From positions 62,001 through 126,000 of the forward strand of contig NZ_NWTG01000010.1 in NCBI RefSeq assembly GCF_002532045.1: a stretch of 64,000 bases of DNA. Direction: 5' to 3'. The DNA comes from Bradyrhizobium sp. C9. Its GTDB lineage: Bacteria; Pseudomonadota; Alphaproteobacteria; Rhizobiales; Xanthobacteraceae. The notes below the pieces were generated by a model, which was not told the DNA's origin, did no database searches, and saw only the letters and a program-made list of their open reading frames with translations. The position numbers and the translations under genes were made by a program. Below, in pieces: positions 1 to 8,545 of this stretch (positions within the stretch are counted from its first letter, which is position 1; each line of letters opens with the position of its first letter).

Positions 1-746
1 GGCCGCAGCATGTTGGTCTGCAAGCCGGTGAACGCCGTCGTGAGCAGGATGTCGTCGGCCGTCGCCTCGACCAGCATCTGCTTGTATCTGGCGTCCGCCA
101 TGCTCTCGCGCGTCGCGATGAACTTGGTGCCCATGTAGGCGAGATCGCAGCCGAGCGCCTCCGCGGCGCGCAGCGCGTGACCGTCGCTGATGCCGCCGGC
201 CAGCACGATCGGGCCGTCGAAGAAGGCGCGCACCGCACGGACGAACACGAACGGGTTGAGCCAGCCGGTCTGCCCGCCGGCGCCCGCGGTGAGCAGCACG
301 AGCCCGTCGGCGCCGGCTGCTGCCGCGCGCTCTGCATGGCGGATCGAGGCGACATCGGCGAAAACAAGCGCGCCGGCGTCATGCAGCGGTGCGAGCACCG
401 GCGCGGGCGAGCCGACCGAGGTGATCACGAGCTCGGGCTTATGTCGCAACAGCACCGCGAGATCCTGCGCCAGCCGCGTGTTGGAGCGGTGCACGATCAG
501 GTTCGGACAGATCGGCGCCGCCGCGCTGCCGCTTGCATCGGCATGCGCCTGCAGGCGGCGCGCGATGTCGCCGAGCCATGCATCGAGCTGTTCCGTCTCA
601 CGGCAATTCACCGTCGGAAACGAGCCGATCACGCCGTTGCGGCAGGCCGCTACCACCAGCTCGACACCCGACACCAGAAACATCGGCGCAGCAATCAGCG
701 GCAACCGGAGGCGATCGCGAAAACGCGAGAGAGGATCAGCGGACAA
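1..746 (-). CDS. Nitronate monooxygenase family FMN enzyme (3' end off window)
   Basis: The reading frame is open to the left edge, so the C-terminus is missing. It encodes a TIM-barrel FMN oxidoreductase of the nitronate monooxygenase / 2-nitropropane dioxygenase family. Visible marks are an N-terminal LPLIAAPMFLVSG strand, the central GADGLVLLTAGAGGQTG phosphate-binding segment and the later GGISDG loop. An in-frame TGA lies four codons before the first plausible start, a TTG at 746, with AGGG about ten bases upstream; no ATG precedes the conserved barrel. It diverges from the acyl-CoA synthetase at 833 and resembles the second family member at 6681-7649. Family members oxidise alkyl nitronates, but many are misnamed; the acyl-CoA context would also fit a FabK-like or quinone-reductase role. 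Confidence 0.88.
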   Translation of the reverse strand, partial: MSADPLSRFRDRLRLPLIAAPMFLVSGVELVVAACRNGVIGSFPTVNCRETEQLDAWLGDIARRLQAHADASGSAAAPICPNLIVHRSNTRLAQDLAVLLRHKPELVITSVGSPAPVLAPLHDAGALVFADVASIRHAERAAAAGADGLVLLTAGAGGQTGWLNPFVFVRAVRAFFDGPIVLAGGISDGHALRAAEALGCDLAYMGTKFIATRESMADARYKQMLVEATADDILLTTAFTGLQTNMLR

Positions 747-832
747 GTCGTTTCATCCCTGCATCATTGTGTTAGCGTTGCGCCAACATTGGCACGCAAG
801 AGGCCAGAGGCAAAGCGGGAGGAGACCACCAG

Positions 833-2395
833 ATGAGCAATCCGCTCTATGCATTTCCGGCGGTGTGCGAGCAGACCTTGCGCGCGCTGGCGCGCTATCC
901 GTCGCGCACGGCCTTCGCATGGCCGGGCGGCTCGCTCAGCTATCAGGGCGCGACCGACCTGATCGGACGGATGCAGAGCGTATTCACGCGACTCGGCTTT
1001 GCGCCGGGCACCCGCGTCGCGATGCTCACCGCCAACCGGGCCGACACCTGGTGCGCCGGAGTTGCCGCGCAATTGTCGCGGCTCGCGATCACCTGGCTGC
1101 ACCCGCTCGGCTCGCTCGACGACCAGCTGTTCCAGATCGAGGATTCCGAGGCCGAGATGCTGATCATCGACGGCATCACGTTTCGGGATCGTGGCGGCGA
1201 GCTCGCGGCGAAGGCGGCGAGCCTGAAGACCGTGTTCACGCTCGGCCCGGCGGATTACGGTGCGGACCTGTTGCAGGTCGTCGAGGATGCCGGCAGCGCG
1301 ACCGCGACGAACTTCGCCCGCGAGGACGACATCTCGACCCTGAACTACACCGGCGGCACGACCGGCAAATCCAAGGGCGCGCTGCGCTATCACCGCGAGT
1401 ATGGCGGCTTCGCCGCCGCCATCCTCGCCGACTTCGAGATTCCCGAGACGCCGCGCTATCTCACGGTGGCGCCGATCAGCCATGTCGCGGGTACGAAAGT
1501 GCTGCCGACGCTGATGCGTGGCGGCACCGTGCACATGCTGAAGGGATTCGATCCGGAGGCCGTGTTCACGACCATCGAGCGCGAGAAGATCAACTTCACG
1601 CTGTTCGTGCCGACCATGATCTATGTGATGCTGGACCATCCCGCGCTTCCCAAGACCGACCTCTCCTCGCTCGAGCTGTTGCTCTACGGCGCCTCCGCAA
1701 TGTCGCCGAGCCGGCTGGTCGAAGGCATCGAGCGCATCGGTCCGGTGTTCTCGCAGCTTTACGGCCAGACCGAATGCTATCCGGTCTCGGTGCTGCGCAA
1801 GGCGGACCATGACCCGAAGACGCCGGAGCTGTTCCTGTCCTGCGGCTTCCCGATCGCCGCCTGCCAGGTGAAGATCCTCGATCAGGACGACCAGGAGGTC
1901 GCGACCGGCGAGGCCGGAGAGATCTGCGTGCGCGCCACCCATGTGATGGCCGAGTACTGGAAGCGGCCCGACATCACGGCGGAGACGCTGAAGAGCGGCT
2001 GGCTGCACACCGGCGACATCGCCCGCAAGGACGAGCGCGGCTACATGTTCATCCTCGACCGCAAGAAGGACATGATCGTCTCCGGCGGCTTCAACATCTT
2101 TCCGCGCGAAGTCGAGGACGTGCTGTCGCAGCATGCTGATGTGGCGATGGTTGCCGTGGTCGGCGTGCCCGACGACAAATGGGGCGAGGCCGTCACCGCC
2201 GTCGTGGTGGCGCGCGAGGGCACGACGCCGAACGCCGACGAGCTGATCGGCCTCGTCAAGGCAAAGAAGGGCTCGGCACACGCGCCGAAGCAGATCCAGT
2301 TCGTCAAGGAGCTGCCGATGACCGGCGTCGGCAAGGTCGACAAGAAGGTGCTGAAGGCGCGCTTCTGGTCCGGCCGCGACCGCATGGTGGGGTGA
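833..2395 (+). CDS. AMP-dependent acyl-CoA synthetase
   Basis: This 520-residue ANL-superfamily enzyme activates a carboxylic acid to its CoA thioester through an acyl-adenylate. The P-loop YTGGTTGKSKG is near residue 175, the YGQTE motif follows the TIM-like core, and the hinge region GWLHTGDIARKDERGY leads to the DRKKDMIVSGGFNI block. The C-terminal catalytic lysine lies in the PMTGVGKVDKK motif. Start ATG is supported by GGGAGGAG upstream. It is single-copy here, divergent from a nitronate-monooxygenase-like gene and convergent with the hydrolase at 2423. Substrate cannot be read from the sequence; medium or long-chain fatty acids or an aromatic acid are possible. It is clearly distinct from FadD at 15248 and PrpE at 23618. 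Confidence 0.93.
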   Translation: MSNPLYAFPAVCEQTLRALARYPSRTAFAWPGGSLSYQGATDLIGRMQSVFTRLGFAPGTRVAMLTANRADTWCAGVAAQLSRLAITWLHPLGSLDDQLFQIEDSEAEMLIIDGITFRDRGGELAAKAASLKTVFTLGPADYGADLLQVVEDAGSATATNFAREDDISTLNYTGGTTGKSKGALRYHREYGGFAAAILADFEIPETPRYLTVAPISHVAGTKVLPTLMRGGTVHMLKGFDPEAVFTTIEREKINFTLFVPTMIYVMLDHPALPKTDLSSLELLLYGASAMSPSRLVEGIERIGPVFSQLYGQTECYPVSVLRKADHDPKTPELFLSCGFPIAACQVKILDQDDQEVATGEAGEICVRATHVMAEYWKRPDITAETLKSGWLHTGDIARKDERGYMFILDRKKDMIVSGGFNIFPREVEDVLSQHADVAMVAVVGVPDDKWGEAVTAVVVAREGTTPNADELIGLVKAKKGSAHAPKQIQFVKELPMTGVGKVDKKVLKARFWSGRDRMVG

Positions 2396-2422
2396 AGCGA
2401 CGATCGCGCAAACCTGTCGCCG

Positions 2423-3379
2423 TCATTGCTTGTGCCGGTCGAGACGCGCAAGGAAGTCGCGAACCAGTGTGGCGATCTCGTCGGTCGCTTCGTCGAGCGC
2501 GAAATGTCCCGCATCTAGGATGTGCACTTCGGCTTTCGGTACATCGCCGGCATAGGCGATTGCGCCGGCGACGGTGAACGACGGGTCGTATTTGCCCCAG
2601 AGGACGAGGGTTCGCGGCTGCGTCTCGCGAAGCCATTTTTGCCAGAGCGGATAGGAAGCAACGTTGGTCCGGTAATCCAGGAACAGCGTGGCCTGGATGT
2701 CGGCCTGGCCCGGTCGGGACAGAAACGCCGATTCGTCGATCCACAGATCCGGATCGTAGCGATCGGGATGCGGGCTCGTGCCGACATGACGCTGGCGGGT
2801 CGCTTCGGCGGACGTGAAGTTGGCCTTCAGCTTGTCGAGCTCGCCGGCCGGATCCGCCCAGAATTTCCTGCGCGCTTCCCAAACCGGGCCCAAACCCTGT
2901 TCGTGGGCGACCGCGTTCTGGATGATGATGGCGCTGATACGTTCGGGATGGGCAAGTGCCAGGCGGAAGCCGACGGGCCCGCCATAGTCCTGCATGAACA
3001 GCACATAGTGACCAAGACCGAGCTTTGTCGCGAACTCGCTCGTCACGCGCGCGAGATTGTCGAAGGTGTATTCAAAATTGGACGGCGCAGGCGCACTGCT
3101 GTTGCCGAATCCGGGATAATCAGGGGCGATGATGTGATATTTATCCGCCAGCAGAGGCAGCAGCGGCTCCCACATCCGCGATGAGGAAGGAAACCCGTGC
3201 AGCAACAGCACGACCGGTGCATCGGGCGGCCCGGTTTCGCGGTAGAAGATGTTGAGGCCAAGAACCTCCACCGTGTGATACGAAACCGATCGCCGGCTCG
3301 ATTGCAGGTCGCTTGCCGAAACCTGCATGGCCATGCCGGCGAGAACGGCAGAGATCGCCAGTCGGGTGAATACTTTCAT
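2423..3379 (-). CDS. Exported alpha/beta hydrolase with Asp nucleophile
   Basis: A 318-residue alpha/beta-hydrolase-fold protein with a signal peptide (residues 1-22, MKVF..., hydrophobic core, SASA-like cleavage region). The oxyanion HGFP is at 61-64. The nucleophile elbow reads QDYGG with Asp131, the arrangement of haloalkane dehalogenases and epoxide hydrolases rather than esterases. Asp265 and His292 complete a likely triad. This predicts periplasmic hydrolysis of an epoxide, haloalkane or similar electrophile. The gene is convergent with the acyl-CoA synthetase (27 bases between stops) and is followed upstream by a 167-base spacer to the histidine kinase. The actual substrate is unknown. 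Confidence 0.88.
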   Translation of the reverse strand: MKVFTRLAISAVLAGMAMQVSASDLQSSRRSVSYHTVEVLGLNIFYRETGPPDAPVVLLLHGFPSSSRMWEPLLPLLADKYHIIAPDYPGFGNSSAPAPSNFEYTFDNLARVTSEFATKLGLGHYVLFMQDYGGPVGFRLALAHPERISAIIIQNAVAHEQGLGPVWEARRKFWADPAGELDKLKANFTSAEATRQRHVGTSPHPDRYDPDLWIDESAFLSRPGQADIQATLFLDYRTNVASYPLWQKWLRETQPRTLVLWGKYDPSFTVAGAIAYAGDVPKAEVHILDAGHFALDEATDEIATLVRDFLARLDRHKQ

Positions 3380-3546
3380 AACGCAGCTCCCACGTGGTGC
3401 TCGTCGTTCTTCGACGTGATGTAAGCAACACCCGTGACGCGCTTATCCTCCGGCGCGGCGATCGCGCGCAGATCACGTTTCCGACATTGTCAGCCGCGCG
3501 GCCGCGGTTCGCGGCACCGTGTCGAGGCGCCGCGCAAGCGGGGCTT

Positions 3547-5670
3547 TCAGTGTGACGGGGAGAGATTGGAAGGCGTGGCGAGACTGTCGGCGCCGGCGGC
3601 AGTGTGCGGACCAGCACCCTGCCCCAGCAGCTGATCGAGCCGCTCACGCAGCTGATCCTGGTGGTAGGGCTTGGCCAGCCGCGGCAGGTCGACCTGGGTG
3701 CCGTCGGGCAGCTCGGCATAGCCGGTGGCGAGCAGCACGACGAGATGCGGGCGCAACTCGCGCGAGGCCGCGGCGAGTTCGAGGCCGGTCATGCCGGGCA
3801 TCACGTGGTCGGTCATCATCAGGTCGATCTCCTGGTCGCTCCTGAGGATATCGAGGGCGTGCGGTCCGGAATTGGCGCCGATCACGCGGTGACCGAGGTC
3901 CTCCAGCATCTCCATGGTCGACATCGCGATCAGCGGATCGTCGTCGACCAGCAGGATCACCGCCGAGCGCCTGATCTTCTGCGCCGCAGGCGCCGGGACC
4001 TCCACCGCCGGCACGGCAGTCGCGACCGGCAGCACCAGCACGGCTGTGGTGCCCTTGCCGACCGCGCTCGACAGCTGCAGCGCGCCGCCGAGTTGCACCG
4101 CGAGCCCATGCACCATCGACAGGCCGAGCCCGGTCCCCTTGCCCACCGGCTTTGACGAGAAGAACGGTTCGATCGCCCGCTTCAGCACGTCCGGCGGCAT
4201 GCCGCTGCCGCTGTCAACCACCGACAGCTTCAGGTAATTGCCCGGCTGCAGCGCGGGATCGTTTTTGGCCTGCCAGACAGCGAGGCGGATCTCGATCACG
4301 CCGCCATCCGGCATCGCATCGCGCGCATTGATCGCAAGGTTGAGCACGGCTAGCTCGAGCTGATTGGCATCGACGCAAGCCGCCGGCAGTCCGTCCGGGA
4401 TATCGAGCCGCAGCGCGATACGCGGCCCGAGCGAGCGTTCGAGCAACTCACTCATGTCGCGCACCAGCGCGCCGAGATCGACCGGCACCGCGCGCAGATC
4501 CTGCTGCCGTGCGAATGCCAAGAGCCGCTGAGTCAGCGAGGCCCCGCGCTCGGCGCCCTGCAACGCGCCGTCGACCAGCCGGCGCAGGCGCGGATCCTCC
4601 GGCATCCGCTTGCGCAGCAGATCGAGATTGCCCATCACCGCCATCAGCAGATTGTTGAAGTCGTGCGCGACGCCGCCGGTGAGCTGGCCGATCGCCTCCA
4701 TCTTCTGCGCATGGCGAAGCTGTTCCTGCGCCCGCTCGCGCGCGGCGACCTCCTTCATCAGGTCGGCGGTGCGCTGCTCGACCCGCTGCTCCAGCGTCGC
4801 GGTGAGTTCGGCGAGCGCGGTGCGCTCCGCGGCGAGCTGCGCCAGCAGCGCCTCGCGCTCGATCTCCGCGGTCTTGCGCGCGGTGATGTCGGAGCAGACC
4901 CCGACCAGCGATCGGATGCTGCCGTCGGCCCGGCGCACCGCGCGAGCGCGCACGTCGAGCCAGTGCTGGGTGCCGTCGGGCCAGATGTTGCGATACTCGA
5001 TCCGGTAGTCCGCGCCGGTGCGCAGCGTTTGCTCGACGGTTTCACTGCGGCGGGCGCGGTCATCGGGATGCACGGCGTCGAGCAGATCCCGATAGGTGAA
5101 GGGATCGCGAGGCTTGCGCCCGAAGAAGGTCTTGCAGGTCGGCGACGCCTCGAGCTCGAACTCCGGCAGATGAAGTTCGAGCGCGCCGAGATGGCCGGCA
5201 TCTAGCGCGGTCTGCAACAGGTCTTCGTTCTCGGTCAGGTCTTCCAGAATCTGGCGGGTCTGGTACTGGCGGCGGCGGCCGCGCACCGCCGCGGCGACCA
5301 GGCTCACTAGCGTGGTCGGATGGAACGGCCGCTCGATAAAGGTGACATTGCCGAGCGCGCGGCCGAGCCGCGCCGCTTCGGGATTGCGCTCGGGCCCGCC
5401 CTTCTCGCTCATCAGCACGATGGGAAAATCCGACCATGACGGCTGCTCGTTCAGCCAGCGCGTCAGGCCGGCAAGGTCGCCGGTCCTGATCGCCTCATCG
5501 GCAATGATGGCAAGGCCGGCCCCGCTTGCGACCTCGCGCTCGAACTCGGCGAGATCGCCGCAGATGTTGGCGTAATAGCCGGCTTCCTTGATCAGGTGGG
5601 CAGTCTTGACGGCGTCCCGCTCGCTCGCGGCGAGGATAACCGCGCGTTCCGAGGACGGGCCGGGCTTCAC
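3547..5670 (-). CDS. Hybrid sensor histidine kinase (REC-like/PAS/HK/REC)
   Basis: With a GTG start at 5670 this is a 707-residue cytoplasmic kinase without membrane segments. A receiver-like domain at about 8-130 has Asp58 but Arg in place of the conserved lysine (IERPF). A PAS/PAC unit spans about 145-270 (HPDD, DITARK), then a coiled-coil linker, HisKA with phospho-acceptor His336 (GGVAHDFNN), HATPase with N box NLAINARDAMP and G boxes DSGSGMP and GKGTGLGLSMVHG, and a C-terminal receiver with DDD at 576-578, phospho-Asp621 and Lys667. The frame stays open further upstream, but similarity begins only after the GTG, which overlaps the stop of a small upstream ORF (GTGA). GGAG lies nine bases before the GTG. 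No cognate response regulator is adjacent. Confidence 0.9.
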   Translation of the reverse strand: MKPGPSSERAVILAASERDAVKTAHLIKEAGYYANICGDLAEFEREVASGAGLAIIADEAIRTGDLAGLTRWLNEQPSWSDFPIVLMSEKGGPERNPEAARLGRALGNVTFIERPFHPTTLVSLVAAAVRGRRRQYQTRQILEDLTENEDLLQTALDAGHLGALELHLPEFELEASPTCKTFFGRKPRDPFTYRDLLDAVHPDDRARRSETVEQTLRTGADYRIEYRNIWPDGTQHWLDVRARAVRRADGSIRSLVGVCSDITARKTAEIEREALLAQLAAERTALAELTATLEQRVEQRTADLMKEVAARERAQEQLRHAQKMEAIGQLTGGVAHDFNNLLMAVMGNLDLLRKRMPEDPRLRRLVDGALQGAERGASLTQRLLAFARQQDLRAVPVDLGALVRDMSELLERSLGPRIALRLDIPDGLPAACVDANQLELAVLNLAINARDAMPDGGVIEIRLAVWQAKNDPALQPGNYLKLSVVDSGSGMPPDVLKRAIEPFFSSKPVGKGTGLGLSMVHGLAVQLGGALQLSSAVGKGTTAVLVLPVATAVPAVEVPAPAAQKIRRSAVILLVDDDPLIAMSTMEMLEDLGHRVIGANSGPHALDILRSDQEIDLMMTDHVMPGMTGLELAAASRELRPHLVVLLATGYAELPDGTQVDLPRLAKPYHQDQLRERLDQLLGQGAGPHTAAGADSLATPSNLSPSH

Positions 5671-5777
5671 CGCGTGGCTCCGAGCCACCGCGCAGCGCCG
5701 ATACCACCCGCCCGCAACGGACAGGGCCACCGGACGGCCTTGGCCAGGAAACCGGCGGCGAGATCGATGCGCGTCAT
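5667..5777 (-). CDS. Small 36-codon ORF overlapping the histidine kinase start
   Basis: ATG at 5777 is preceded by a strong AGGGGG Shine-Dalgarno five bases away. The ORF runs 36 codons, beginning MTRIDLAAGFLAK, and ends in TGA that overlaps the GTG start of the downstream kinase by four bases. The peptide is basic with three Trp or Cys-containing clusters and no recognised domain. It is either a translated micro-protein or a leader whose translation feeds ribosomes into the kinase. The strong ribosome site compared with that of the kinase argues that it is translated. No homologue is recognised. Confidence 0.45.
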   Translation of the reverse strand: MTRIDLAAGFLAKAVRWPCPLRAGGIGAARWLGATR

Positions 5778-5907
5778 GACACCCCCTAACGAGACCAAAA
5801 CTCGTTGGTGCCGCCAACCGTTCCGGACCCGCAGGGGTATTTTTGTGCACGGGCGGCCGCTGCGGGCCGCCCCTGCACTCCATCGTGGCGGCTGAAGCCG
5901 TCCGGCG

Positions 5908-6681
5908 CTAGCGCCGCTCGATCACCAGGCTCTGGACGGCCCTGCCGAAATAGCCGCGCTGATCGGCGAGCCGCGACATCGCAAGCCCGGCACCGTCAGG
6001 CCCGATCCAGGTTTCGCTGTCGAGCAGGACCCAGTCGCCGCGCGGCTCGCGCGCCAAGCTCACGGAGAGATCGGCGTTGATGAAGGTCCACTGGCTGAAA
6101 TCGAGCGCCGGCGAAACGCCGTTGGAGAAATCCGAAGCGACCACCGCACGCATCGCCTGCGAGACGGCGGAGCCCGCGATCAGCGGCTGGTTGATGCGGA
6201 ACCAGATCGCGCCTGGACCCAGCACGCCGAAGCGGCCGCGCGCGGCCCGCATCGAAATGTTCTTCGTGAACGGACTGTTCGCGAGGTTGCCCGGCTCGAC
6301 CATACTTTCGTCGGGGCCCGGCAGATCGACCGGAAGGGCCGCGATATCCAGCGGCAGCTCGGCCGCCTGATGCTTGATCTTCAGCACGGTGGCCGAGACG
6401 ACGAGAACGCCGTCGGCGAACAGCCTGACGCCGCAGAGCTGGATTTTGCGGCCGTCGCGCAGGACCTCGCTCTGGACCGTCAATGGCGCCACCGGCACAG
6501 GACGCATCAGGTCGATCGTGACCCGCGCGATCCGCATCGACACCGGCGCGGGGATCGCTTCGGCAGCCCACACCACCAGCGCGGCCGGCGCGGAACCGTG
6601 CTGCATCCGCGGGTCCCATGGACCCGCGGCATCGGGACTGGTGACGACGCGGTCGCCGTCGACGCGAAAGATCGGGTCCAT
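5908..6681 (-). CDS. TesB-like acyl-CoA thioesterase family protein
   Basis: This 257-residue double-hotdog protein belongs to the thioesterase families with N- and C-terminal TesB-like domains. Recognisable parts are the first hotdog GSAPAALVVWAAEAIPAPV with IARVTIDLMRPVP, and the second with DFSQWTFINADLSVSL followed by a DSETWIGPDGAGLA strand pair. It would hydrolyse an acyl-CoA to free acid and CoA in the cytoplasm. Its ATG overlaps the TGA of the upstream nitronate-monooxygenase-like gene (TGATG), so the two are translationally coupled. The frame is open far upstream, but that extension is antisense noise over the neighbouring gene. Substrate chain length is not determinable. Confidence 0.87.
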   Translation of the reverse strand: MDPIFRVDGDRVVTSPDAAGPWDPRMQHGSAPAALVVWAAEAIPAPVSMRIARVTIDLMRPVPVAPLTVQSEVLRDGRKIQLCGVRLFADGVLVVSATVLKIKHQAAELPLDIAALPVDLPGPDESMVEPGNLANSPFTKNISMRAARGRFGVLGPGAIWFRINQPLIAGSAVSQAMRAVVASDFSNGVSPALDFSQWTFINADLSVSLAREPRGDWVLLDSETWIGPDGAGLAMSRLADQRGYFGRAVQSLVIERR

Positions 6682-7649
6682 CAAAGCGCCGGATCGACCG
6701 CCTCGTCGTATTCCTTCTTGAACCGGGCGATCAGCTCGGCCGCGGGCACCACCTTGGAGATGCTGCCGACGCCCTGGCCGGAGCCCCAGATCTCCTTCCA
6801 GGCCTTCGGCTTGGCACGCTCGCCGGAGGAGTCGGTGCCAAAGCTCATCTTCGAGGGATCGGAGGTCGGCAGGTTTTCCGGATCCATACCCGCCGCGACG
6901 ATCGACGGCTTCAAATAGTTGCCGTGCACGCCGGTGAACAGATTGGAGTAAACAATGTCCTCGGCGGACGAATTGGTGATCATGCTCTTGTAGCCCTCGA
7001 CCGCGTTTGCCTCCTTGGTCGCGATGAAGGCGGAGCCGATATACGCGAAGTCGGCGCCGATGATGCGCGCGGCGCGAATGGCGCGGCCGTTGGCGATGGT
7101 GCCCGACAGCGCGATCGGCCCGTCGAACCACTGCCGCGTCTCCGACACGAACGGGAACGGCGACAGCGTACCGGCATGACCGCCGGCGCCGGCCGCAACC
7201 AGGATCAGGCCGTCGGCGCCTTTCTCGATCGCCTTGTGCGCGAACTTCTGGTTGATCACGTCGTGGAACACGATGCCGCCCCAGCCGTGGACGGCCTGGT
7301 TGAGCTCCTCGCGCGCGCCGAGCGACGAGATGATCATCGGCACCTTGTGCTTCTCGCAAAGCGCCATGTCGTGATCGAGCCGGTTGTTCGACTTGTGCAC
7401 GATCTGGTTCACCGCGAACGGCGCCGACGGCCGCTCCGGATGCGCCTTGTCGTAGGCGGCAAGCTCTTCCTTGATCCGGTACAGCCATTCGTCGAGCAGT
7501 TCCGGCGGCCGCGCGTTCAGCGCTGGAAACGAGCCGACCACACCGGCCTTGCACTGGGCGATGACGAGATCAGGCACCGAGATGATGAACAGCGGCGCCC
7601 CGATCACGGGAAGAGACAGGCGGCCCTTGAACAGAGCAGGCATGGACAT
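6681..7649 (-). CDS. Nitronate monooxygenase family FMN enzyme
   Basis: A 322-residue TIM-barrel flavoprotein with the family landmarks GRLSLPVIGAPLF at the N-terminus, the GADGLILVAAGAGGHAG phosphate loop and the GTIANGRAIRAARIIGADFAYIGSAFIATKE segment. Start was placed at the ATG 7649 (MSMPALF...), which has GAGG upstream and matches the family N-terminus; a further ATG at 7694 would add 15 residues with no good ribosome site. It is coupled by TGATG to the thioesterase downstream. Nominally it oxidises alkyl nitronates with O2. Coupling to a thioesterase suggests that the true substrate is an acyl or enoyl thioester or a lipid-derived compound. Confidence 0.92.
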   Translation of the reverse strand: MSMPALFKGRLSLPVIGAPLFIISVPDLVIAQCKAGVVGSFPALNARPPELLDEWLYRIKEELAAYDKAHPERPSAPFAVNQIVHKSNNRLDHDMALCEKHKVPMIISSLGAREELNQAVHGWGGIVFHDVINQKFAHKAIEKGADGLILVAAGAGGHAGTLSPFPFVSETRQWFDGPIALSGTIANGRAIRAARIIGADFAYIGSAFIATKEANAVEGYKSMITNSSAEDIVYSNLFTGVHGNYLKPSIVAAGMDPENLPTSDPSKMSFGTDSSGERAKPKAWKEIWGSGQGVGSISKVVPAAELIARFKKEYDEAVDPAL

Positions 7650-7819
7650 TGGCGGCGGATCCTCAAGTTGGTTGGTCTCAATGCTGACCGTCATACCAAC
7701 AAGGCAATCTTTCCAGTGTCAAGTATTGCGTTATGGCGCTGCAAAAAGGGTGACAAAACCTCATCCACACGCGGCATTTTTCGCAGGCGTATGGCATCCC
7801 AGAGGCAATTTTGCCCGCC

Positions 7820-8359
7820 TTATTGGCAGACTGCCCGCGTCACGAAATTTTCCGTCTTGCAGTCGTTCGGCCCACGCTTGTGGCCCGGCAGATAGACCAG
7901 CGGCGAGCATTTCTCGGAGGCGTCGGTGTCGATGCTCTTGCCCTCCTTGAATCCCTTGCTCTGGCACAGCCGGTCGGCGCCGATCTTGCAGTCCGGCGCA
8001 CCGTTCGAGGCCACCACGCAGGCTGCGCGCCCGGTCACCATCGTCGAGGGGCGCGCGATGTTGGTTAGGTCGTTCATGGTGTCGCTGGGGCTCTTCAGCT
8101 GCGGCAGCACCGACTTCGACTTCTCGAACAGCTTTCCGATTTCGTTGATCAGTCCCGGATTCTCGCGCTCGACCGGCGCGGGCGGCAACTCGATCTGCTG
8201 CGGCTGGACTTCAACAGGCCGCTGCGCCGGCGACTGCACGCCGAGCGCGGGCGGCGCTGTCTGCGCCCGCGCGCCGTCGGTCGCAGGCAGCGCCATCGAC
8301 AGCGCAAGGCCCGCCATCGCAACGCACGTCCTGGCGGGATTGAGTCTCGCGAGATTCAC
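7820..8359 (-). CDS. Exported hypothetical protein with Cys-rich C-terminus
   Basis: A 179-residue protein with a signal peptide (about residues 1-32, cleavage near DGARAQ), a Pro/Gln-rich linker to about residue 65, an amphipathic helix region (INEIGKLFEKSKSVLPQL), and a C-terminal part with six Cys spread over residues 111-178. The spacing suggests disulfide bonds in the periplasm. No domain is recognised. The composition matches the local GC-rich coding style, so it is probably an old genus-level gene. It stands alone between the nitronate monooxygenase upstream region and a dispersed repeat. Confidence 0.75.
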   Translation of the reverse strand: MNLARLNPARTCVAMAGLALSMALPATDGARAQTAPPALGVQSPAQRPVEVQPQQIELPPAPVERENPGLINEIGKLFEKSKSVLPQLKSPSDTMNDLTNIARPSTMVTGRAACVVASNGAPDCKIGADRLCQSKGFKEGKSIDTDASEKCSPLVYLPGHKRGPNDCKTENFVTRAVCQ

Positions 8360-8443
8360 CGGTGGTCGATTCCATCAGCCAACGCAGCGACCGTAGTCCG
8401 AAGCCGTCCGCGAGCAAAGACGCGAACGGCTAGAACTTTGGTT

Positions 8444-8545
8444 AGAGCGTTTTCGAGCGAAGTGGGCACCGGTTCGCGTGAAGAAAACGCGTCGAAACAA
8501 CAAGCTAGAGCTCCGGTTCTGATTTAATCAGAACCGAAGCTCTAG
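8444..8545 (+). repeat. Dispersed intergenic repeat, family A, copy 1
   Basis: About 100 bases beginning TTAGAGCGTTTTCGAGCG, continuing through ACCGGTTCGCGTGAAGAAAACGCGTC, and ending in a near-perfect hairpin whose arms run CTAGAGC...GCTCTAG (8505-8545). Related copies are at 17586-17692 (inverted) and 37618-37722. The terminal CTAG contains the TAG stop codon (8542-8544) of the YqaA gene on the minus strand. The hairpin could end transcription or protect the 3' end of that mRNA. Confidence 0.8.

Noticed and set aside
5848..5878. GC-rich hairpin GGGCGGCC / GGCCGCCC considered as a terminator
   Set aside because: No T-run follows on either strand; it is in a spacer upstream of the kinase and downstream of the thioesterase gene and remains unexplained.
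6682..7554. Open frame joining the thioesterase to an upstream extension
   Set aside because: The extension is a shifted frame of the nitronate-monooxygenase gene; the real ATG is in the TGATG overlap at 6681.
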